Positions 42,211-51,042 of a stretch of 64,000 nt of DNA are shown one piece after another. Positions within the stretch are counted from its first letter, which is position 1. Each line of letters starts with the position of its first letter. The position numbers and the translations under genes were made by a program. The notes under the pieces are model-generated. The model did not search any database. It saw nothing but the letters and a program-made list of their open reading frames with translations, and was not told where the DNA came from. The stretch spans positions 6,795 through 70,794 of the forward strand of contig CABUSR010000005.1 in NCBI GenBank assembly GCA_902494245.1, in the 5' to 3' direction. This DNA is from an uncultured Collinsella sp. (lineage in GTDB: Bacteria; Actinomycetota; Coriobacteriia; Coriobacteriales; Coriobacteriaceae).

Positions 42211-42741
42211 ATGTCGTATTTGGATCTGGCTCGGTCTCGGTATTCTTGTCGTGAATTTGAGGCTCGGGCTGTTGAGCAGGCTGTGGTGGATGCCATTGTT
42301 GAGGCTGGGCGCATTGCTCCTTCTGCTTGCAATAATCATCCAAGCCGTGTGATGGTGTTGGATACGCCTGAGCTTCTGGAGAAGGCTGCTGCTTGTCAGC
42401 CTCGGTTTGCTCGTGATGGGTCTATCTTTGGGGCTCCGCTTATCTTTCTTATTTGCAGCGTTACCGACGATGCTTGGGTGCGCCCGTATGACCAGATGAA
42501 CTCCAGTGCCATCGACACCTCGATTGTTTGCGATCAGATGATGATGGAGGCCGAGGAGCAGGGCCTGGGTACGTGCTGGGTGTGCCATTTTAAGCCCGAG
42601 GTGGCCTGTGAGCAGTTCAGCCTGCCCGAGGGCACCTATCCCTATCACATGCTCGTCTGCGGCCATCCTGCCGACCATATCGCCGATCCTGAGCATCGCG
42701 AGGCCCGCACCATTCCCCTCCCCGACTTCCTCCTCAAGTAG
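42211..42741 (+). CDS. Nitroreductase family protein
   Basis: 176 aa FMN-dependent oxidoreductase. SRYSCREFEARAVEQAVVDAIVEAGRIAPSACNNHP is the usual N-terminal FMN-phosphate region, and EEQGLGTCWVCHF near the middle is the second flavin-contact region; the C-terminus is truncated-type and typical of small anaerobe members. Substrate unknown. ATG 42211 has GGAGGG five bases upstream. The first about 85 codons use T-ending synonyms (GCT, GTT, CTT, GAT) much more than the rest, which is C-ending like its neighbours. A strong terminator follows. Confidence 0.88.
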   Translation: MSYLDLARSRYSCREFEARAVEQAVVDAIVEAGRIAPSACNNHPSRVMVLDTPELLEKAAACQPRFARDGSIFGAPLIFLICSVTDDAWVRPYDQMNSSAIDTSIVCDQMMMEAEEQGLGTCWVCHFKPEVACEQFSLPEGTYPYHMLVCGHPADHIADPEHREARTIPLPDFLLK

Positions 42742-42786
42742 ATTTTTGGGACATGCCTTAAAATCCACCTTTGACCATGCGCCCTT

Positions 42787-42822
42787 CGCCGAGTCCTGTG
42801 CCCTCAAACGCAGGACTCGGCG
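42787..42822 (+). terminator. Rho-independent terminator after the nitroreductase gene
   Basis: CGCCGAGTCCTG pairs perfectly with CAGGACTCGGCG, followed by TTTTATTTT. Confidence 0.85.
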
Positions 42823-42853
42823 TTTTATTTTGCAGACTGCACACAGCCACAAA

Positions 42854-42880
42854 AAAGGACCCGCAAGCTGCGGGCCCTTT
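42854..42880 (-). terminator. Rho-independent terminator after divIVA
   Basis: On the minus strand AAAGGGCCCGC pairs with GCGGGTCCTTT around a short loop and TTTTTTG follows. It ends the whole division cluster. Confidence 0.8.
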
Positions 42881-42905
42881 CTAGGCGCTACATGATAGCT
42901 GGATA

Positions 42906-43583
42906 TTAGTCCAGGTCGTCTGCGGCGAAGTTGTCGATCGGTGCGAAGGGATCGGCAACGGGGATAACCGGCTCGGCGACGGGCAGCGGCTCGGCAGCAG
43001 GAACGGTCACAGCCGGAGAAGCGGCGGAACCAACCGGCGTGGAAGCCATGAGATCGGACGGGAAGGAGTTCTGAGCATCGTCCATGAAGTGCTGGATGAG
43101 CTTGAGGTACTCGGCCTTGAACTCCTCACGGGAAGCCTTAAGACGGTCGATCTCCTCAAGCTCGGCCTGCTTCTCGGTCAGGGCCTGGCGGATGACCTCG
43201 CGGGCCTTGGCGTCGGCCTCGTTGCGGATGCGGTCAGCGTTCTCGTTGGCGTCGTTGACAATGCCCTCGGCAGTCTGCTGGGCAGCAATCAGGGCAGCGG
43301 AAATCTGACGCTCCTGAGCGGAGAAGTCGGGTGCAGGAGCGGCCACAGGGGCGGCGGGAACGGCCTGTGCGGCAGCGTCCTGAGCCTGAGCAAGCTGGGC
43401 CTGCGTATCGGCAAGCTGCTGCTCGGTAGCAGTCAGACGACCCTTAAGATCGACGATCTTGGCGAGCATGGCGTCGACCTCAGAGGACAGGGTCTCCAGG
43501 AAGACGTCGACCTCGGCGGGATCGTAGCCGCGCTTGGCCTCAGAGAAGGTCTGAGCCTGAATGTCAGCAGGGGTAATAGCCAT
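42906..43583 (-). CDS. divIVA: DivIVA domain protein
   Basis: 225 aa polar or septal scaffold. The N-terminal membrane-binding DivIVA domain is clear: ITPADIQAQTFSEAKRGYDPAEVDVFLE at residues 3-30. A coiled coil runs to about residue 65, an Ala/Pro linker follows, then a second coiled coil (QISAALIAAQQTAEGIVNDANENADRIRNEADAKAREVI split across helices) and a Pro/Ala-rich tail. ATG 43583 has AAAGGAG upstream. It is the last gene of the sepF-yggT-divIVA tail and ends at a terminator. Confidence 0.92.
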   Translation of the reverse strand: MAITPADIQAQTFSEAKRGYDPAEVDVFLETLSSEVDAMLAKIVDLKGRLTATEQQLADTQAQLAQAQDAAAQAVPAAPVAAPAPDFSAQERQISAALIAAQQTAEGIVNDANENADRIRNEADAKAREVIRQALTEKQAELEEIDRLKASREEFKAEYLKLIQHFMDDAQNSFPSDLMASTPVGSAASPAVTVPAAEPLPVAEPVIPVADPFAPIDNFAADDLD

Positions 43584-43645
43584 AACAAGTTCTCCTTTAT
43601 CTTCGCCTTGGCGCCGTGCGCCCGACGTGAGTTACTAAGCCAGTT

Positions 43646-43927
43646 TTATATGAGTATACCTATAAGAAGTTGCAGAACCAGCTTCTGCACCAACTGCAAC
43701 GCAATAATCGCAACGACCGGTGAAAAATCGACGCCGCCCATGGGCGGGATAAACCGGCGGAACAAATTGAGCCACGGGCCGCACACGCTATCGAGGACGG
43801 CGGCGATATCCTGTAGCAACCCGCCCTGCTTCATAGGGATCCACGTCATAAGGCAGTAGACCACGATGAGCGTGGAGTAAAAGTTGAACAGCGTATTGAC
43901 CAACTGGACAATGGTGTAGATGTTGAT
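43646..43927 (-). CDS. YggT family membrane protein (start uncertain, possibly ATC)
   Basis: About 93 aa. Two hydrophobic helices with YSTLIVVYCLMTWIP and GPWLNLFRRFIPPMGGVDFSPVVAIIALQLVQ match YggT/YlmG, linked to septum placement and membrane protein biogenesis. No ATG, GTG or TTG lies where the family start should be. A strong GAGGAG (43934-43939) is six bases before ATC at 43927, which gives the expected length; the first standard start is a TTG at 43903 without a ribosome binding site and would cut into helix 1. It follows sepF by about 20 bases. Confidence 0.78.
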   Translation of the reverse strand: MNIYTIVQLVNTLFNFYSTLIVVYCLMTWIPMKQGGLLQDIAAVLDSVCGPWLNLFRRFIPPMGGVDFSPVVAIIALQLVQKLVLQLLIGILI

Positions 43928-43948
43928 GAGAATCTCCTCGTCTTGTCT

Positions 43949-44674
43949 TTACTTAAGGTAGCCGTCGGCACGGAGCTTTTTGAGGTCCGAATCCTTGACC
44001 TCGCAACCGGCGGGCAGCACCATAAACACGCGATCGCCCACCTCTTTGACGGTGGCACCCAGGCCGCAGGCAAAGCCGTAAGAGAAGTCCAGGACGCGCT
44101 TGGCGACCTCGGTACGAACGCCCACAAAAATCAGCGCGACAGGCTGCTTGGTGCGCACGCGGCGCACGACGGTCTCCACGTCGTCATAGCTCTCGGGGCG
44201 CAGGACATAAGCCGGCAGCTGCGGCGTAGCATTGATGATGTTGCTCGCATACGCCGAGGCATCGCTCGGTGAGGGAGCGGGTGCGGGGGCAGCAGCGCGG
44301 GCACGCGTGCTCTCGGCGTAGCTCGACGGCGTATCGTAGGCACCGGGACGATAACCGCCCGCAACCGTCTCCTGCGAGCGCGATGGCGGGTTGTAGGTCG
44401 TAGCGTGGCGAGAATCGTCGCCGACCAGCTGACCGGAGCGCGTGTACACGGCCACCGACTCGGCCTCGCCGCGGCGCGTCTGACCCAACAGGCCGTTGCT
44501 CGGCTCATCCTGGGTGTAGAAGCCCTCGCCCGAGGCACCGCTGTAACCGTTGTTCTGGTAGCCGTCGTCATAGCCGTCATCGTAGCCGTAGTCGTCGTCC
44601 TGACCATAACCCTGGTCGTAACCCTGCTGGCCGCCCAGGTGCATCTTATTTTTAATCTCGTCAAGGAAGCCCAT
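43949..44674 (-). CDS. sepF: Cell division protein SepF
   Basis: 241 aa FtsZ membrane anchor. An amphipathic N-terminal helix (MGFLDEIKNKMHL) is the membrane target. Residues 15-45 are a Gly/Tyr/Asp low-complexity stretch (YDQGYGQDDDYGYDDGYDDG), followed by a long linker. The SepF core starts near residue 155: RPESYDDVETVVRRVRTKQPVALIF and RVLDFSYGFACGLGATVKEVGDRVFMVLPAG. ATG 44674 gives the amphipathic helix. It lies between yggS and yggT in the usual actinobacterial order. Confidence 0.93.
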   Translation of the reverse strand: MGFLDEIKNKMHLGGQQGYDQGYGQDDDYGYDDGYDDGYQNNGYSGASGEGFYTQDEPSNGLLGQTRRGEAESVAVYTRSGQLVGDDSRHATTYNPPSRSQETVAGGYRPGAYDTPSSYAESTRARAAAPAPAPSPSDASAYASNIINATPQLPAYVLRPESYDDVETVVRRVRTKQPVALIFVGVRTEVAKRVLDFSYGFACGLGATVKEVGDRVFMVLPAGCEVKDSDLKKLRADGYLK

Positions 44675-44734
44675 GGTTGTGTCCTCTCGCGGTTTAGTGC
44701 AGGCGCTCTGATAATCAGTGCGCACTTCAGAGCC

Positions 44735-45472
44735 TTATTTTACTGCAAACTCCGGGCTAAATACTACCCTGCCCAGGCGAACGAGCGTAGAGCCTTCCTC
44801 AAGGGCAGGCTCAAAGTCCTCGCTCATGCCGCAGGAAAGTTCGGGCAGGCTCAGGTCGGAGTGCGTCGCCTCAAGCTCATCCCTTAGCTCGCGAAGTCCG
44901 GCAAAGGTGCGGCGCGCCACATCCTTATTCCCCCGGGGTGCCATAGTCATAAGGCCCTGCACACAAATTCCCTCAAGTTCCGCAAGCTCACCTGCGGCGT
45001 CTCGAACCTCGTCGGGCGAAAAGCCGCCCTTGGAATCCTCGCCGCTCACATTGACCTCGATCAGCACGCGCTGGGGGCCGGAGAGCTCGCCCGCCTCAAT
45101 CTTGCGGACCGCACGGCTCGAGATAGCCTGAGCCAAATGCAGCGAGCTTACCGAATGAATCAGCTCGGCCGAGCCCAGAACCGCATTGATCTTGTTGGTC
45201 TGCAGGTTGCCGATCATATCGAAGCGCACCTCGGGTAGCTCCGGATGCTCCGCGAGGCCTGCAAGCTTGCGAACGAGCTCCTGCGGGCGGTTCTCGGCAA
45301 AATGGCGATACCCCGCCTGAATAGCGGCAACGGTCTCATCAACGCCAACAGTCTTGGAGACGGCAATCAGGCGCGCGGCATCGTGGGGACGGCCCGCGCG
45401 ATCGAGTGCCGCAAAAAAACGCTCCAGGATCTGCTCGCGGCGAGCGCGCATCAAGTCCAAATAGTTATCCAT
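44735..45472 (-). CDS. YggS family pyridoxal phosphate homeostasis protein
   Basis: 245 aa PLP-binding alanine-racemase-fold protein. It controls free PLP and amino-acid balance rather than catalysing a known reaction. The PLP lysine is in LIAVSKTVG near residue 43; GYRHFAENRPQELVRK and FDMIGNLQTNKI are family motifs (usually GENR and WHFIG), and LSCGMSEDFEPALEEGSTLVRLG ends the barrel. ATG 45472 has GGAGG upstream. It is the first gene after the pst-phoU insertion and continues the division cluster with sepF. Confidence 0.92.
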   Translation of the reverse strand: MDNYLDLMRARREQILERFFAALDRAGRPHDAARLIAVSKTVGVDETVAAIQAGYRHFAENRPQELVRKLAGLAEHPELPEVRFDMIGNLQTNKINAVLGSAELIHSVSSLHLAQAISSRAVRKIEAGELSGPQRVLIEVNVSGEDSKGGFSPDEVRDAAGELAELEGICVQGLMTMAPRGNKDVARRTFAGLRELRDELEATHSDLSLPELSCGMSEDFEPALEEGSTLVRLGRVVFSPEFAVK

Positions 45473-45523
45473 TGCCAATCGCCTCCGCAGACAGCCAAAC
45501 AAGTAGTCCCATGCTAACGCAAG

Positions 45524-45555
45524 AGCGCGGCCTCGCATGTGCAAGGCCGCGCTCA
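45524..45555 (-). terminator. Terminator after phoU
   Basis: GAGCGCGGCCT and AGGCCGCGCTC form a perfect 11-bp stem. The flank on the minus strand, TTGCGTT, is a weak T-run, so some read-through into yggS is possible. Confidence 0.6.
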
Positions 45556-45592
45556 CTTAGGTATTTACAATCTTTCGACGAACGGGGCTACC

Positions 45593-46450
45593 CTACTCCT
45601 CGTCGTCCTCGGAGTCGTCCTCGTCCTCGAGGTGCTCGAGCAGGTAGCGAAGACCCTCGCTCACCTCGTTAGCGGGCACTTTGGCAACATAGCGTGCGTC
45701 GACGGCAGGCCTCATGATGACACCCTCGCCCGAAGGCACGCGCATGCTCTCAAGCTCATCCTCGTCCGTACGGGCGATATCGCCGGCAGTCATGCGCTGG
45801 CCGGTCAAAAGGAAGGTCAGACGGCAGGCAGCATCGATGGAAATCGAGGAGATACGATCGAGGTAGCGCGAAACCATAATGGCGCGGCGCAGATCGTCAT
45901 AGTTGCTGTCGTCATCCATAAAATCGCCCGTGTCCATGCGGTTAAAGGTGCGGAAAAACTTCTCGTACGCTGCATGCACCGGCTCGTCCTCGACGGCCAG
46001 GTTGCAGATGATGGACATGTCGTTGGTGACGAGCGCGGAAAGCGACGAACCCAGCACCTGGTAAACAGCCTCGGCCTCGGCCTCAACCGTACCGACGAGT
46101 TCCTGGGGCAGCGAGATGTCGGCCTTGACCATGTGACGCGTGGCGCGGCAGATCTGGCGAACCTTATCGGTCATGCGCTGCAGGTTAAAGTCGACGTAGA
46201 TGATCGTCTGCAGCAAGCGGAAGTCAGAGGCGACCGGCGATTGCGTAGCGATCAAGTTGTAGCACACGGCCTCCAAGTTGGCGCAGCGAGCATCAATCGA
46301 AAGCGTGCGCTTCTTGGTCTTGGTGGCGAGCTTGCGGTCGTCGGTCACATAGGCCTTCACGGCGTCGTGAAGGGCCAGATCGACGGCCTCGTAGATGCCC
46401 AGCATCTCGTGACGGGCCTCAATGAGCTGACGGGAAAACAGTTTGCGCAT
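45593..46450 (-). CDS. phoU: Phosphate signalling protein PhoU
   Basis: 285 aa, longer than typical PhoU (about 220). The N-terminal half has the three-helix PhoU repeat (FSRQLIEARHEMLGIYEAVDLALHDAV, then DFRLLQTIIYVDFNLQRMTDKVRQI). The second repeat is recognisable around RRAIMVSRYLDRISSISIDAACRLTFLLTG. A C-terminal extension of about 60 residues ends in a strongly acidic tail (EDEDDSEDDEE). It restrains Pst transport and PhoR signalling when phosphate is ample. ATG 46450 has GGAG six bases upstream. It closes the pst operon; no phoR/phoB pair is in the window. Confidence 0.88.
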   Translation of the reverse strand: MRKLFSRQLIEARHEMLGIYEAVDLALHDAVKAYVTDDRKLATKTKKRTLSIDARCANLEAVCYNLIATQSPVASDFRLLQTIIYVDFNLQRMTDKVRQICRATRHMVKADISLPQELVGTVEAEAEAVYQVLGSSLSALVTNDMSIICNLAVEDEPVHAAYEKFFRTFNRMDTGDFMDDDSNYDDLRRAIMVSRYLDRISSISIDAACRLTFLLTGQRMTAGDIARTDEDELESMRVPSGEGVIMRPAVDARYVAKVPANEVSEGLRYLLEHLEDEDDSEDDEE

Positions 46451-46542
46451 GGTTCACTCCAATCAGTTGGGTGCGGTCATGCCGCCCGCACAGTGAATAC
46501 GCACCGGACCAGGTCCGATCGGCTTGGGACTAGTCGCACCGA

Positions 46543-47346
<804 letters not shown>

Positions 47347-47358
47347 GGGACTCCTTAA

Positions 47359-48264
47359 CTAGCGGCGCTTGCGCGACAGGAAGCGCGCAAACAGGTTGAA
47401 GACCAAAATGATAACCATCAACAAGAGCGCGGTGCCATAGGCTGCGTTCATGTTGATGCCGTCATTGGCAAGCAGATAAAGGTGAACGGTCATGGGACGA
47501 CCGGAATCGAGCGGCGAAATAGGCAGGTTGATGGCCTGACCCATGGTGTAGAGCACCACGGCGGTCTCGCCGATGGCGCGGCCGATGGCAAGCACGATGC
47601 CGGTAGCGATGCGGCCAAAAGCCGAAGGAAGCACGATCTTGGAGACGACCTGCCACTTGGTGGCGCCCAGGCCGTATGCACCCCAACGGATATAGCGCGG
47701 AACGGCACGGATTGCCTCCTCGGTGGTACGCATGACGATGGGCAGCATCAGAAGTGCCAGTGCCAGGGCGGCCGAGACCATCGAAAGGCCCAGACCCATA
47801 GCCTCGACAAACAAGGCGTAGCCAAAGAGGCCCATAACGATGGAGGGTACCGAGGCCAAGGCATCGGCAGCATAGCGAATAATGTCGACGACCTTGCCCT
47901 GCTTGGCGTACTCGGCCAGATAGACTGCAGCCAGGACGGCAACCGGCGTGCAGATGAGCATGGCGAGCGCCGTCACGTAGATGGTCGAGACGATCGTGGG
48001 CCAAATGCCGCCTTCGGCGTTGACGCCCTGCGGCCAGCCAAAGATAAAGTCGAGCGAGATATGCGGCAGGCCGTTGATGACCACGTAGGCGATGATGGCG
48101 ATCAGCACCAGCGTGGTGATATAGGCCGCGGCGCGAAACACGCCGAGCATGATCTTGTTGGAGAGGTCCTTGTTGATGCGGCCCTTCTTGCCATGGGAAA
48201 GGGCACGCTTGATGCGCTCGCGTGACGAGGTCGTATCGACCGTCGTGTCAACGGAATCGGACAT
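47359..48264 (-). CDS. pstA: Phosphate ABC transporter permease
   Basis: 301 aa with six hydrophobic helices after a basic cytoplasmic N-terminus of about 40 residues. The EAA loop TEEAIRAVPRYIRWGAYGLGATKWQVVSKIVLP (in two parts) couples to PstB, and YTMGQAINLPISPLD is a known PstA stretch. ATG 48264 follows the pstC stop by three bases, so the permease genes are translationally linked. Confidence 0.94.
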   Translation of the reverse strand: MSDSVDTTVDTTSSRERIKRALSHGKKGRINKDLSNKIMLGVFRAAAYITTLVLIAIIAYVVINGLPHISLDFIFGWPQGVNAEGGIWPTIVSTIYVTALAMLICTPVAVLAAVYLAEYAKQGKVVDIIRYAADALASVPSIVMGLFGYALFVEAMGLGLSMVSAALALALLMLPIVMRTTEEAIRAVPRYIRWGAYGLGATKWQVVSKIVLPSAFGRIATGIVLAIGRAIGETAVVLYTMGQAINLPISPLDSGRPMTVHLYLLANDGINMNAAYGTALLLMVIILVFNLFARFLSRKRR

Positions 48265-48267
48265 AGC

Positions 48268-49191
48268 CTACCCCCTCTTCTTGGAAATCAGGCGGACGAT
48301 ACCCACCAGTGCAGCGGAGATGATAAACAGGACCACGCCCATGCCAAACAGAGCCGAGCGGTGCAGACCCGAGGAATAACTCATGTCGAGCGCGATCTGA
48401 CTCGTGAGCGTCGAGATGGGGCTCGAGATGCTATCCGGAATGACCGGGGCGTTGCCCACGACCATCAGCACGGCCATGGTCTCGCCGATGGCACGCCCCA
48501 TACCCAAGACAATTGCATCGACGATGCCCAGCTTGGCTGCAGGAAGCACGACCTTGTAGATGGTCTGCCACTTGGTGGCACCCATGGCATAGGATGCCTC
48601 GCGAATGCCCATGGGAATGGAATTGAGGGCATCGATGGTGAGCGTGGTAATGGTGGGAACGATCATGATGGCGAGCACGAACCACGCCGTCAGCGCGCCA
48701 AAGCCAAGACCGCCGGTCAGCTGCGCGATAAACGGACGGATGATGACCATGCCAAAGAAGCCGTAGATGATGGAGGGGATGCCCGCCAGCAGGTCGACGG
48801 CGGGGCTGATGAGCTTGCGCACGCGCTTGCTGGCAATCTCGACCAGATACACAGCCGTACCCACACCCAGGGGCACGCCCATGGCGAGCGCACCGACCGT
48901 CACCAGGCCAGAGCCCGCTAGCAGCGACATAATGCCGTAGTGACCCTCAGAGGGCGCCCACGTAAAGCTAAAGAAGTCCGCTAGGCCAATGTCGGTAAAG
49001 ACCGGCAGCGCCGAGTACGTGGTAAAGACAAAAATCAGGATGACGGTGACGACCGCCAAGAACGCGCAGGCAAAGAAGATCCACTGCAGCGCCTTCTCCT
49101 TAAGATAGGTGCTGCGTGACACCAACGCCAGCTCACGCTTTTTGGGCGCCTGCGCCTCATGCTCAATCTGGGGGGTTTCCTGTGCTTCCAC
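48268..49191 (-). CDS. pstC: Phosphate ABC transporter permease
   Basis: 307 aa with six hydrophobic helices. YTTTSALPVFTDIG-like segment TTYSALPVFTDIGLADFFSFTWAPSEGHYGIM and the EAA loop ALNSIPMGIREASYAMGATKWQTIYKVVLPAAK (parts) are typical of PstC. The start is placed at GTG 49191, nine bases after AGGGGA; a GTG at 49200 is directly on the ribosome binding site and less likely. Either start overlaps the end of pstS or lies within two bases of it. Confidence 0.9.
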   Translation of the reverse strand: MEAQETPQIEHEAQAPKKRELALVSRSTYLKEKALQWIFFACAFLAVVTVILIFVFTTYSALPVFTDIGLADFFSFTWAPSEGHYGIMSLLAGSGLVTVGALAMGVPLGVGTAVYLVEIASKRVRKLISPAVDLLAGIPSIIYGFFGMVIIRPFIAQLTGGLGFGALTAWFVLAIMIVPTITTLTIDALNSIPMGIREASYAMGATKWQTIYKVVLPAAKLGIVDAIVLGMGRAIGETMAVLMVVGNAPVIPDSISSPISTLTSQIALDMSYSSGLHRSALFGMGVVLFIISAALVGIVRLISKKRG

Positions 49192-49192
49192 G

Positions 49193-50029
49193 CTACTCAC
49201 TCCCCTTTCCGTCGTTGGTGACGGGAATAAAGCCCGCCTCGCGAATCTGCTTGTCCATCTTCTCGGATGTCACATAGTCAATGTAGTCCTGCGCCTGCTG
49301 CGAAGGCGTGCCCTTCACAAAGAAGTAAAGGTCACGCGAGATGGGATAGCCGCCACTTGCGACCGTCTTCTCGGATGCCTCGACATGGTTGACCGAAACG
49401 GCCTTAACCGAAGTCTTGGCATTGAGGCTCTCGACAAAACCCAGCGAGATGTAGCCAATGGCGCCACGCGAGCGGGACACGACATCGCGTACCTGGCCCG
49501 TGCCCGAAAGAACAGCCGAGCGGCGATCGAACGGCGTGCCGTCCATCACGATGGTACGGAAGGCCTCGCGCGTACCGGACGCCTCGTCGCGGTTGATGAC
49601 CTGAATCTTCAGGTCCTCTCCGCCGACTTCTTTCCAGTTGGTGATCTTGCCGGCGTAAATATCGCAGAGCTGCTCGGTCGAAAGATTGTCGACCGGGTTG
49701 TCGTCGTTCACGATGACTGCAATGCCGTCGTGCGCAATTACGATCGGGGTCAGGCCCAAATCCTGCTCGTCGGCATTGAGGCCACGAGACGAGCTAGCGA
49801 TGTCGGCGGTGCCGGCGCTAACGGCTTCGATGCCCGCAGAGGAACCAAGGCCAGAGACGAGCACGTCGATGCCGATCTCTTCCTTAAAGCCCTCGGCCGC
49901 GATCTCGGCAATGGGAAGGCAGGTGGTCGAGCCGGCCACGGTAATAGAAGACGTAGAAGATCCCGAAGAGCAGGCGCACAGCGTGAGCGCAAGCACTGCT
50001 GCACTCAGGACCGATGCGATCTTTCTCAT
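49193..50029 (-). CDS. pstS: Phosphate-binding lipoprotein PstS
   Basis: 278 aa. The signal peptide ends in a lipobox LCAC with Cys20. Phosphate-contact motifs are visible: VAGSTTCLPIAEIAAEGF at the mature N-terminus, SRGLNADE and NRDEASGTREAF, and a C-terminal FVKGTPSQQAQDYIDYVTSE. ATG 50029 overlaps the pgeF stop as ATGA and has no ribosome binding site of its own, so translation likely depends on ribosomes finishing pgeF. It opens the pst operon, which has no separate promoter that I can see. Confidence 0.94.
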   Translation of the reverse strand: MRKIASVLSAAVLALTLCACSSGSSTSSITVAGSTTCLPIAEIAAEGFKEEIGIDVLVSGLGSSAGIEAVSAGTADIASSSRGLNADEQDLGLTPIVIAHDGIAVIVNDDNPVDNLSTEQLCDIYAGKITNWKEVGGEDLKIQVINRDEASGTREAFRTIVMDGTPFDRRSAVLSGTGQVRDVVSRSRGAIGYISLGFVESLNAKTSVKAVSVNHVEASEKTVASGGYPISRDLYFFVKGTPSQQAQDYIDYVTSEKMDKQIREAGFIPVTNDGKGSE

Positions 50030-50826
50030 AGCATCACGCCGATTGCTGCATGGCGCCCGCAGGTGCCACCCTCGTTGCGGTAGGAATAAAAGCGGTCGTT
50101 CTGACGAACGGTCGAAAGTTGGGTATCCACAATCCTATCCGCATCAACACCGGCATCCACCAGCGCCTCGCGAATGGCGGCGGAAAGATCAAGCATACGG
50201 GAAGCGGTAGCATCGATGCACGCGAACTCGGCGGCAAAGCGATCCATGAGCTCCTGGGAAACCTCGTACTCGTCACCCAGGATATGGGGGCCGATATAGG
50301 CAGAAACATCGCTCGCATTGCAACCGGCTACCTCACAAAGCGCCTGACACGCCTTGGCGGAAATGCGCGCGATCGTGCCCTTCCATCCGGAATGCACCAC
50401 GGCAAATCCGCCGGGGGCAACCAGCACCACGGGAACGCAGTCGGCAAAGCAGAGCAGCACGGGCACCTCATGGGCCGTGCAGACGATGGCATCACAGCCC
50501 TCAGCAATCTGCTCGCGAATGTTCTCGAGATCGTCGGCGCCGTTCGAGGTCACCGTCACGACATGGTCGCCGTGCACCTGATTGGGAACAAGCAGATTAT
50601 GCTCACGCTCGGCGGCCCCCATGGCCTCGAGTACGCGTCGACGATTTTCTTGAACAGCAAAGGGGTCATCGCCTACATGCGAGCCCAGGTTGAGCGAGGA
50701 GTACGCATCTTCGGAAACGCCACCGGTGCGCTCGGTAAAGGCAAAGCGAACATCGGTCGTCGCGCCCTCCACCAACGTAACTCCATCATGGTCGACACGC
50801 GAAACGTTGTCCGCACGTGCTGCCAT
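50026..50826 (-). CDS. pgeF: Peptidoglycan editing factor / YfiH (laccase-like) family protein
   Basis: 266 aa. PgeF clips wrongly built muropeptides; the fold is that of the multicopper-polyphenol oxidoreductase family with a zinc site. The site residues are visible in LVPNQVHGD, CFADCVPVVL and VHSGWKGTIARIS, and the C-terminal DRFYSYRNEGGTCGRHAAIG is typical. ATG 50826 has AGGAGG eight bases upstream. It follows the ftsZ terminator with a 217-base gap and so probably has its own promoter, then couples into pstS. Confidence 0.92.
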   Translation of the reverse strand: MAARADNVSRVDHDGVTLVEGATTDVRFAFTERTGGVSEDAYSSLNLGSHVGDDPFAVQENRRRVLEAMGAAEREHNLLVPNQVHGDHVVTVTSNGADDLENIREQIAEGCDAIVCTAHEVPVLLCFADCVPVVLVAPGGFAVVHSGWKGTIARISAKACQALCEVAGCNASDVSAYIGPHILGDEYEVSQELMDRFAAEFACIDATASRMLDLSAAIREALVDAGVDADRIVDTQLSTVRQNDRFYSYRNEGGTCGRHAAIGVML

Positions 50827-50992
50827 ACTAAAGCCTCCTAATAACACAAGTATCGCGGCGACGCCGCAGCAGTCCGTGTCATACGGCTGCCATACTTCAT
50901 CAAAAGGATACCCGCAACAGTACGGACCAAACGTAAAGGGAACGTAAGGAGATTGGAGGCTTTCGTTTACAAAGACGAACCACAACAAAAAA

Positions 50993-51018
50993 GGGGTGCA
51001 CCCAATCGGACGCACCCC
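50993..51018 (-). terminator. Rho-independent terminator after ftsZ
   Basis: On the minus strand GGGGTGC pairs with GCACCCC and is followed by TTTTTTG. It splits the mur/fts genes from pgeF and the pst genes. Confidence 0.8.
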
Positions 51019-51042
51019 ATGCAGGTCGTTGATAAAAACGAA

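Noticed and set aside
50840..50990. Pho box before pgeF for phosphate control of the pst genes
   Set aside because: No tandem Pho-box-like direct repeats could be recognised by eye.
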